A stretch of 64,000 nt of DNA, taken from Lepraria neglecta (taxonomy: Eukaryota > Ascomycota > Lecanoromycetes > Lecanorales > Stereocaulaceae). The stretch lies in NCBI GenBank assembly GCA_033220425.1, contig CM065646.1, positions 193,501-257,500 of the forward strand. The letters run 5' to 3'. Below are positions 56,629 through 64,000 of the stretch, piece after piece. Position numbers and translations under genes: made by a program. The notes under the pieces are model-generated. The model was not told where the DNA came from and did no database searches. It saw nothing but the letters and a program-made list of their open reading frames with translations. Numbering within the stretch: position 1 is the stretch's first letter; the number at the start of each line of letters is the position of its first letter.

Positions 56629-59600
56629 TTACTCCTTCTTCCTCCACATTTCCAAGAGCTCTCGCCCCCTTCTATCAACCTCTTCGTCTCCTGGATGGCT
56701 CTTACGCTCTGCCAACACCGCGAAAAGATCCTGCTGCAGCATATGTCGTTTCAATGCATTATGTCTCAGATGTTCCAGGTCGTCATCTTCGCAAGCTTCT
56801 CTCAAGATTTTCCTCATGCGTGTGGAGTACAAATGACAGCAAACCTCCACCTCTGGGTTCGGAAATATCTGCGGTTCGCGATCAATCTGCTTTGCAATAG
56901 ATAAGCCCTTCTTCGCTAACGGGTAGACAACCTCCTCGTAGCAAGCTGGGCAAATGGTGAACTCGGGAACATGGGAGTGGATGTGCCATGCTTTTCTTGA
57001 CTCCATTGAATCACGAGGGCAGTCACGAATTGATGCAATTCTTTTCGCCAGCTGGGCTACCCGAGTTGAGTCCGGTGCCTTCCGGGCCCTATCAGCTTCG
57101 TTGGCAGACTCGATGATCAAGTCGAGGTATTCTCCAAATCGAATACTACTCGCTCGAAGGGCACAGGTCCGTTCTTTGAGTTCATGATGATTGGAAGATT
57201 GGGACCTGTAGAACTCGCCACGCCAGCTGGGGAAAAGCAGTCCCAGACTGTGCACGCATTGTGGGCAGGCGTTGAAGTTGGAGATGCGTTTGCCGCTTGC
57301 CGGGTCCTCAAGGTGATACCATTCTCTGGGCTCTTCCTCGTCTCTTGGACACTCATCCTCTTTCGAAGTGATCTCCGAGAGCTTGCCTAGAATATTCACA
57401 TCAGGGCCGTGAAGCAGGCAAGCTAGCCGTATCCAAGGATTATTGAGATCACATTTGGTCTTGCGCTGGGTAGGGACGGTATGAGGCATCAAATAGCGTT
57501 CGTAGTTGGCACCAAAGACGTTATCGCGACAGTCTGGGCAGATAGCGAAAGCAGTATTGTGATGGAGAGTGTACCAATCATTTTTGCCGGCGACACGGTC
57601 GGGCCGTGGGCATATAGGTAGGCTGGCTGGTTTCGGTGGTGGGGCAGGTAACACGGGCCTGGAACTTGAGGACATGGCTCTGGGGCGAGGCGGCCCAGAC
57701 ATTGGAACCGAAGAATGTGATCTCTGGCCAGGTGAAGGTGGAGCGGGTGCATAGGACCTTGACCTTGTGCCAGCGGTAGAAGAGTCAGGATGCGAAGAGC
57801 TTGACCTTACTGCAGAAGCGCCAGATTCCAGGTAGCCAGGTTTGTATCTTTCACTTGGGGATGGAAGACTGGGAGAAGTAGGTCTGGGCCTTGTGGTGGG
57901 GGACAGTGCTGAGTCAGACGGCTGGACAAATGCTGCAGGGTTGACGGTCAACTGGGGACGGACATCAGCGCTCGAAAGTGCTCGTCGACGTCCAGAATAC
58001 CCTAGTCTCAAAGATGAAGATTGAGGCAATTCCGTTTCCGCAACAGAGTCTGCTCTACTATGTGGATGCTGAAAATTACCAGACTGAGCAGTATTCGCTT
58101 TAGCATGGTATGCAGGCGACGGCGATCGAACAGTAATTCCTGGCGCGAGTATCGGTGCTGGTTCATTAATACGTGGGGCAAGTAAAGGAGTTGTTCGCCG
58201 CGATACTGGACGGGGCCTTCCACCATGGTCTGTTTCATGGGGGGCTAGATTTGAATCTGTCGCCAATATTGAGGAGCGCGAGGATAAGGGTGAAGGTCTC
58301 GAGGCCGGTGAATCCTTTTTCAGGCCTGTGATGGGGTTGGTATGACGTTCATTGGGAGGCGTCCTCGGTGGTGATGCGTGGGGAGAGGTCGTTGGAGAAG
58401 CATGGGCTGAAGCATGAGGGGAAGCCATTGGAGAGACGCCAGGTGAAGGCCGAGGGGAAGGTCTAGGAGAAGCTCTGCGCGCAGGCATGGATTCCTTGGT
58501 GAGCATAGCACTCAAGGCTGTCGCGTTTAATACATGATGGATGCCCTCGCCGCTAACGAGAGATTTGAGATTTATAGGGTGCGATTCCGTCTCTGAGGTT
58601 GTCAAAGAACGTCGCTGATCAGGGCGCTTGGAGCTGGCACGCCGTTCATCATGCCTTCCATTGTCAAAGTACGAGTTAGAATATTTTGAGGGTGTTTGTG
58701 GCGACAGCTGGCTTGAGGTTTGCCGAAACCTTGCTGAGTCATTATCGGATTCATCAGAGTGACCATGGTGATGCCTGGATCGTGATCGCGTCCCACTGGA
58801 AGATGAAGAGCCTTCTAAATAGTCTACTGATGACCTATGCCTTTCCATTGTGGGACGGACAGACTGCCTTGGGTTGTCTCTGACCTGGTCAGGTCTTCCC
58901 GTGTTATGGATTTCCACAGGACGAGGTACATAATGAGACTGTGTCCGCTGGTTCTCCAATGTAGGGCGTGCTGGCTGTCTCTGCCTGGAAGTGTCCACAC
59001 TTGGGTCCGAGTCGCGGGTAGTGGCATATTTCATGATCCCAGGGTCAGAGCCTGATGCGTGCCTACCCAACGGCGCTACCGGGGGACGAATGGGGTGCGG
59101 ATTTGTGTCCCTGTTTTGGTTCACGTCCCTCTGAGTCGCCGGGTTCCCGATTGTGGGAGAACAGTGAGACTGAGCACGTTGGCTCTCAGCCATTCTGGGT
59201 CTTGGACTCATCACGTTTGGCGAAAGCAGGTAATCTCCAGAGAAACGGTCTCCTTTCGGCTTACGGTCTTGAGGGCCAGAAGCATATGGTGACCGCGCAC
59301 GTTCCAATGGTGGTGGTGCTCCGCCTGTGGACCTACTCCGTGCTAGGTCTGTATCAAGCTTTGGCATTGCCCTTCTCCCACGGTCATTGTCTCGTAGATC
59401 GACGGCGCTTGGCTGTTTTGTAGGCTTTGGGCCTTTAGCTCTGTCGTAGGCTATTGGGATTTCCACATCATGTTCAGGCTTCCAGACATATCGGCGGTCT
59501 TGGTTGTCACTGACAGAGGCTGGAGGTGTCTCAGGGCCAGGGCTCCCATCGGACGATTTTGAGTCTGTGCTTCCCGCGTCACTGCCGTTGGAGTAGGGAA

Positions 59601-59931
59601 CATCCATGATCATTGGGTCCTGTCCAATCTTTCCCCGCATTGGTATCTCCTCCTCATACTTGACCTCCTCTACCTTCGGTGATGGTGGCCACCTTCGTCG
59701 ACCACAATTGGAGGTGTAAGGGTGGCGAACTCGAGAGGGAGACCTTGGACGTCGCTGCCGGGTTGATTGATTCGGAACGGGCATGTGATCTCTGGACAAC
59801 TTTGCTTCGTCATGGTAGGATCTGCAAAAGAATTAGCAAAGGCTTTCATCGACAAAGGAAGAATCTTACTCATTGTCGCGGGGCCCAACATAAGACCTGG
59901 ATCGAGGATAGGAAGGCCGGGTCGAAGCCAT
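56629..59931 (-). CDS. Large disordered protein with three C-terminal Cys modules
   Basis: A first exon from ATG at 59931 (MASTRPSYPRSRSYVGPRDN) joins across an intron (GTAAGA donor, TTTTGCAG acceptor) to one long exon, giving about 1070 residues. The first 740 are low complexity: Ser/Arg/Pro-rich, with RPSPRPSPGVSPMASPHASA-type repeats, probably disordered. The last third is folded and contains three similar modules: CPRPDRVAGKNDWYTLHH ... FAICPDC; CPRDEEEPREWYHLED ... FNACPQC; CPRDSMESRKAWHIHS ... FTICPACYEEV. Each is followed after 25-40 residues by a further Cys (TKCDL, RTCAL, EVCCHL). Metal binding is an inference from the CPxC pairs. I do not know a named domain for this. There is no membrane segment. 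Confidence 0.85.
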
Positions 59932-60656
59932 TCTCCAGTGCTGTGTTCCTGGAGTCCTATTCCTTGGCTAGGAGACGGGTATGGGATACGCAGACAAGAT
60001 GTCAAGAAAACAATGCAAAGGCAAACTTCAATTGATGCTGAAGATCAAAGACTGTCCAGGTTAGGCGGCAGAAGGCTGACGGCAAGAGAACACAAGCAGT
60101 CGTGATTCGTAAGCGCAAGGAGGGAATATCAATTAGACTTTTCCTGTCCAGATTGATGAATGAGTGAGGCTCCGCGTTCGGCATTCCCCAGTCTCCACAT
60201 GAGTTAGCACGAGAAGTGGGGAGGGAATGGCGGTGGAAGATGTTGAGAGTTGGTGCTTGCAGCTGAATGGAGGGGACAAACTCGGCTTAGTTATGTCATG
60301 CATTAACGGGGATTAAAATCGAGCAAGGGTAGTTGATTGGCTGTGTCACTGAGGCTCAACAGACTAGACCGTGTGTGAAGGAAAATCTGACAGCATCACC
60401 CGGCACAGACCAGAAAAAAAACATGTACATGCCAACCGCCCCGTTATTGCACAACGCCGACAATCGCTGGCAGTTCGTCCATCCCACCACTCAGTCACGA
60501 TGACCCTGCAGTGGTGATATAGCCAAGGTGGCAGTGCAGGCTGCCAGTGTTCTGCTCGGCACCCTACCAAATACTACAGATCCTCATCATGTCTCGACGA
60601 TGTATGATGCCATTCTGCCCTGCGTCTGTCACACCTGATCCTACTGTTGGGCTTCG
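59932..60656. other. Promoter interval
   Basis: Upstream of the large Cys-module protein. No supported gene. Confidence 0.5.
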
Positions 60657-60993
60657 TCAAGACTTTTGCTGATCATCCATGCTGCCTTCTCCTTGCATGG
60701 TGTCCCCAGTTCGCGGGCCCTTCGTCGCCACTTTTCTCATCACTGGGTCATATTCCGTCACACGAGGCGTTGGGCATATTTGCTTCAGTGGGGCTGATAC
60801 CGAATGCTTGGTTATGGGAAGTCTGGAATGTGCCAACAAACTTCCGAAGACGGGGACGTAGGAGCAAGTATCCTCCGAGCATTATACCGAGTTGAAGGTT
60901 ACTGGTGGTGCCCAGGCTGCTGGCAAAATCGAGTACGGCGTGTCCGAGACCACGAGCCCAGGCTTCGGGGCTATCACTCTGGAGGGGCGTCAT
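60657..60993 (-). CDS. Small membrane protein, PGA2-like (tentative)
   Basis: From ATG at 60993 the frame reads MTPLQSDSPEAWARGLGHAV and then NLQLGIMLGGYLLLRPRLRK, a membrane segment ending in LLRP as in fungal Pga2-type ER proteins. The frame stops soon after. A second open stretch downstream, PRVTEYDPVMRKVATKGPRT to DDQQKS, could be the C-terminal exon, joined by an intron of about 60 nt (GTTGGC donor, CTGAAG acceptor) that I cannot confirm. Pga2 relatives are short proteins needed for protein trafficking in yeast. Membership here rests on one hydrophobic segment only. Confidence 0.4.
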
Positions 60994-61322
60994 GATGTCA
61001 GGTACCGGAGGCAGCAGTTGCTATGCGTGTTTAGCCTCAAGCTCGGACGACTTTGGTCATACAGGAAAGCCTACGCAACCTTTAGGACTAAGCACAGTGT
61101 CTTGCTGTAGTTTTGTAATTGAAGCCTGTATGTAGTAGCTTGAGACACTGTCGTAGAGGTAATGCAGAGGAATTCACCCAAGCAAAACGCTCCTTCCCAG
61201 CCCTTAGATACTACATATCCAGCTCGAAAGGAACGCTTGGCACTTGTTTACCTCTTTGCCCATCGCTACTTTCCCACCACTACCGCCACCACCACCAACT
61301 TTCGTAACGCCGGCCTCTCAAC
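60994..61322. other. Divergent promoter interval
   Basis: Shared upstream region of the small membrane protein and CENP-S. The part just before 61322 is rich in CCACCAC triplets. No gene. Confidence 0.5.
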
Positions 61323-61811
61323 ATGGCTGAGAACAAAGACCAAGCACTAGATGAGGTACTATATCTAAAAAGACGCGTTATGCACCAGCTAATACCGCTT
61401 TGCAGCGTCTCAAATCAGCCCTTTGGTTCTCCATCGGCAAGATCGTGGACGAAGAGACACTCAAGCTCGGTGTCAACGCAACACCGCAGTTCATTGGAGC
61501 GTTGACGGAGATGGTTTGGGCACAGATTGGTACACTAAGAGCCTCCTTCTATGGCTACGGCTATGCTGACTTATTGTCTACTTCCAGAGAATGTTAGCAT
61601 CGACCTAGAGAACTTCGCAAAGTACGCCCATGGACATCTGACTTCATCTACGAACATAAGCTTACAATTGTGTGTCAGGCACGCTAGACGATCCACTATC
61701 TCAACAGAAGACGTGATGCTACTATCTCGCCGTAATGAGGGTCTCGAGGTCGTGCTCAAAGTCTACCTGGACAAGCAAAAAGTGGGCAAATCCAAACGCC
61801 CAACTCGTTGA
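61323..61811 (+). CDS. MHF1: Centromere protein S / MHF1 histone-fold protein
   Basis: It pairs with CENP-X (MHF2) in the kinetochore and in the FANCM/Fml1-bound MHF complex that handles branched DNA. Exons give MAENKDQALDE, then RLKSALWFSIGKIVDEETLK and ATPQFIGALTEMVWAQI, then ENVSIDLENFAK, then HARRSTISTEDVMLLSRRNE. The histone-fold blocks TPQFIxALTExVWAQI and STIxTEDVMLLSRRN are diagnostic. The third intron (57 nt, starting GTACGC after GCAAA and ending GTGTCAG) has no stop and length 3n, so an unspliced reading adds 19 residues inside the fold; splicing restores the family sequence FAKHARRSTI. The C-terminus is basic (KVGKSKRPTR). Confidence 0.93.
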
Positions 61812-62541
61812 TCACAGAGACTCGAAGAGGCATATCTCCCATTGGGCTTGTCTTTTGCGATCGCGAGAGAGCTGCCAAACCGCCTTCTGATCCGCCGAGC
61901 CTCCCCTCGTCTAAAAATCAATAATCCGAAGAGACCTCGGCGTGACATTTGGCACCCTACTTGGAGCCCAAAGATCCCTATTGTGAACGACGGACAGTAT
62001 GTTACAGCGTTTACTGCAAAGCCAGTCTACAAGATATGACAACCCTGCGGATGAGAAGATGGCGTGGCACTCCGGCCCCAGTGTCCAGCGATATCCACGC
62101 CAGCGAGGATTGAACCCTCCAAGACGCATCCTCAACAAGTTTCTTGCATAAATATTAGACCTCCAGTGGGTATAGGCACAGCCCTGGAGAGGGTGTCTAT
62201 GAGTAATGCTGCCGAAGCAATGATCGCAACCCAACCAATATTTTCTTCTGCAAGTAACTGCAACCAAGAATGAACGACGTGGCTCCCCTAAACGCTCTCG
62301 TCTAGCTCTCATGTATTCAATAATTTCTTTGAGTTTTTGTTCGAAGTAATGAGTTTATTGATCTAACGGGTAGCCTACTTAACAGAGATCCTTCAGGATT
62401 CTTGGACCACCCACAAACGGAAATGCCTCAGGCCTTCAAAACCAGCCTACAGTCTCCTCTTGTTGTGCTTCTCGTACACAGGGTCTACCGATTTCCTGAA
62501 GCAACAATATGTAAAGTTCCTTTATGCACATCCTACAAATT
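61812..62541. other. Gene-free interval
   Basis: The convergent 3' interval between CENP-S and the dehydrogenase. A tRNA T-arm-like string near 62101 was checked and rejected. Confidence 0.5.
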
Positions 62542-63862
62542 TCAAGGGCTGATCTCAACCAGAATTTTGACATGATTGTCCTTGTCATGTATCAGTGTCT
62601 TGAACCCGTTCTCTTCGACCTCATTCATCTGTATCTTCTTCGTTATCATCGATTCCGGTTTTAGCCGCCCTTGTGCGAAACATGTCAGCTTGCATCATGG
62701 TCTTCTCTAGAGTGACAGCATACCAGATGAGATGGCGTCCAAAACGTCCTGGAAATCTCCGGCCTGATAAGTCGCCACGCCCATATACTTTCTCTCCCGG
62801 AAACACAGCCAATTCGGGGTAATCGTCGCAGTCTTCTCCCAAATTGCGATATTGACAAGTGTTCCTCTAGCCCGTATAGCTTGGATGGCCTGATCCAGCC
62901 CAGCTTGTACACCTGCAGCATCGAAAGCCACATTCGCACCCTGTCCATCGCATATCTCGCGTACTCGGGCCACTATATCGTCTTTTGAGGGATCCAGCAC
63001 ATAATCGGCTCCAAATTGCTTTGCAAACTCCTTTCGTCTCGGTGCCATCTCCGAGACTAAGATCTTCCCGGCTCCTTTAGCCTTCAAACACTGGATGACT
63101 GCCAGGCCAATTGGTCCTCCTCCTAGAATGAGGACAGAGTCGCCTTTCTTGAACGGACTGATATTGATGGCATGCCAGGCTACAGCTATAGGCTCCACAA
63201 GCGCTGTGATGAAGGATCAGCAAAGCCTCGATCGAGTTTGATGCGACCCACCAGCGACCTCTAGTGAGACATTCTCTGGAACCTCGTACACGGCATTTCG
63301 AGGGACCACGACGTGCTCGGAGAGCCCACCGCCCCACCCTACGGAACTGGTCAGGGATGCAGCGAGAAGCGTGAACGAGGGACTCACCGCTCAAGCCGAC
63401 GAAGCCGTTACCATCGCAGCAGTTGATATAACCTTCTTTACAAGCCCCACATGTTCCGTCGTATATGATGGGCTGGACAGTGACTCTTGCTCCGACCTTG
63501 ATGTCGTGTACGTCCTCGCCCACCTCCTCTATGGTGCCGGAGAATTCATGTCCCAGGGTCAAGGGAACTTGTTCCTTGGTGATTGGATGAGGTGTGGTTG
63601 GCATGATATTAGCGCCTCCGAGGTACTCATGTAAATCTGAAGCCCCCCGTCAATGCGGTTTCGATCAGTTGGACAGGCGTTGCAAAATACCGGTCCCACA
63701 TATACCACAGAATGCGGGTTTCACCTATTCGCAGGATCATTAGGGAGCTCGATGTCACCACATCTTGGGATTGCCCACCTTGACCTGACCTTTGCCACAT
63801 TTCGGCACCTCGACCTCCTCCAGTCGAATGTCCGATTTTCCATGGAATCGTACAGCTTTCAT
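62542..63862 (-). CDS. Zinc dehydrogenase, (R,R)-butanediol dehydrogenase type
   Basis: A medium-chain NAD-dependent alcohol/polyol dehydrogenase. Six exons start MKAVRFHGKSDIRLEEVEVP. The catalytic zinc region is AFCGICGTDLHEYLGG with LTLGHEFSGTIEEVG; structural Cys lie in GTCGACKEGYINCCDG. VGLSGWGGGLSEHVVVPRNA and ALVEPIAVAWHAI follow, then the Rossmann loop VLILGGGPIGLAVIQCLKAK. The last intron joins DAISSG to RLKPESMITKKIQMNEVEEN, and the end is NHVKILVEISP; all joins restore family sequence. The order fits the Bdh1 group, which interconverts butanediol and acetoin, but related polyol dehydrogenases look similar, so the substrate is not certain. No targeting signal is seen. Confidence 0.92.
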
Positions 63863-64000
63863 CTTGGTAGATTTCACGCAAAAAGTGCCTTGAAGTCAGC
63901 TAGAAGTCACGGCAGCAAGCGAGGCAATTTTGGACAGTAAGGAGAAGAATGCAGATTCAATTCGATTAGTTATGTACAGCCTCCTATACGATACAAGGAA

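Noticed and set aside
62095-62125. tRNA T-arm-like string on the minus strand (GGGTTCAATCCTCGC)
   Set aside because: The T-stem does not pair over five bases, and no matching D-arm, anticodon arm or acceptor stem is found at the right distance.

Overview
The window is nuclear DNA from a filamentous ascomycete (Pezizomycotina). The evidence is the gene structure: nearly every recognisable gene is split by short introns of about 45-110 nt with GTRNGT donors and CTRAC-like branch sites a few bases before AG. The genes are also typical of these fungi: an Rsp5-type arrestin, a class II aldolase, CENP-S, a MATE transporter and fungal A1 aspartic protease and MpaB-like families. I cannot name the species. 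All gene models below were spliced by eye.

Layout. 1-16 kb: a short secreted-protein relic, then a divergent pair of ribosomal protein genes (mitochondrial uS19m on -, cytosolic eL43 on +), an arrestin-domain protein, a zinc alcohol dehydrogenase with a possible mitochondrial leader, a broken MpaB-like oxygenase gene, an aquaglyceroporin and the Hsp90 co-chaperone p23. 16-32 kb: ESCRT-III Vps24, the mRNA export factor Yra1 with an unusually long intron, a broken aspartic protease, a secreted cysteine-rich protein, a MATE transporter, a secreted agmatinase-family enzyme and a fungal membrane protein. 32-38 kb: MRE11 and an aldehyde dehydrogenase.

38.9-56.1 kb is the accessory-like part. It holds a decayed kinase-like locus preceded by a 33-bp repeat, a secreted Ser/Thr-rich protein, two tandem paralogues of which one is damaged, a mucin-like gene broken by an 83-bp tandem array, an intact fructose-bisphosphate aldolase, unidentified minus-strand coding sequence, a broken F-box-like gene and a 725-bp DNA element with terminal inverted repeats flanked by TA. 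56.6-64 kb returns to housekeeping-type content: a ~1070-residue protein with three copies of an unnamed Cys module, a small membrane protein, CENP-S/MHF1 and a butanediol-dehydrogenase-type enzyme.

The genes do not form one pathway or an obvious metabolite cluster. The strongest leads are the three-copy Cys module, the 83-bp array that splits a reading frame, the long YRA1 intron, the new TIR element and the inverted repeat in the ribosomal-protein divergent promoter.
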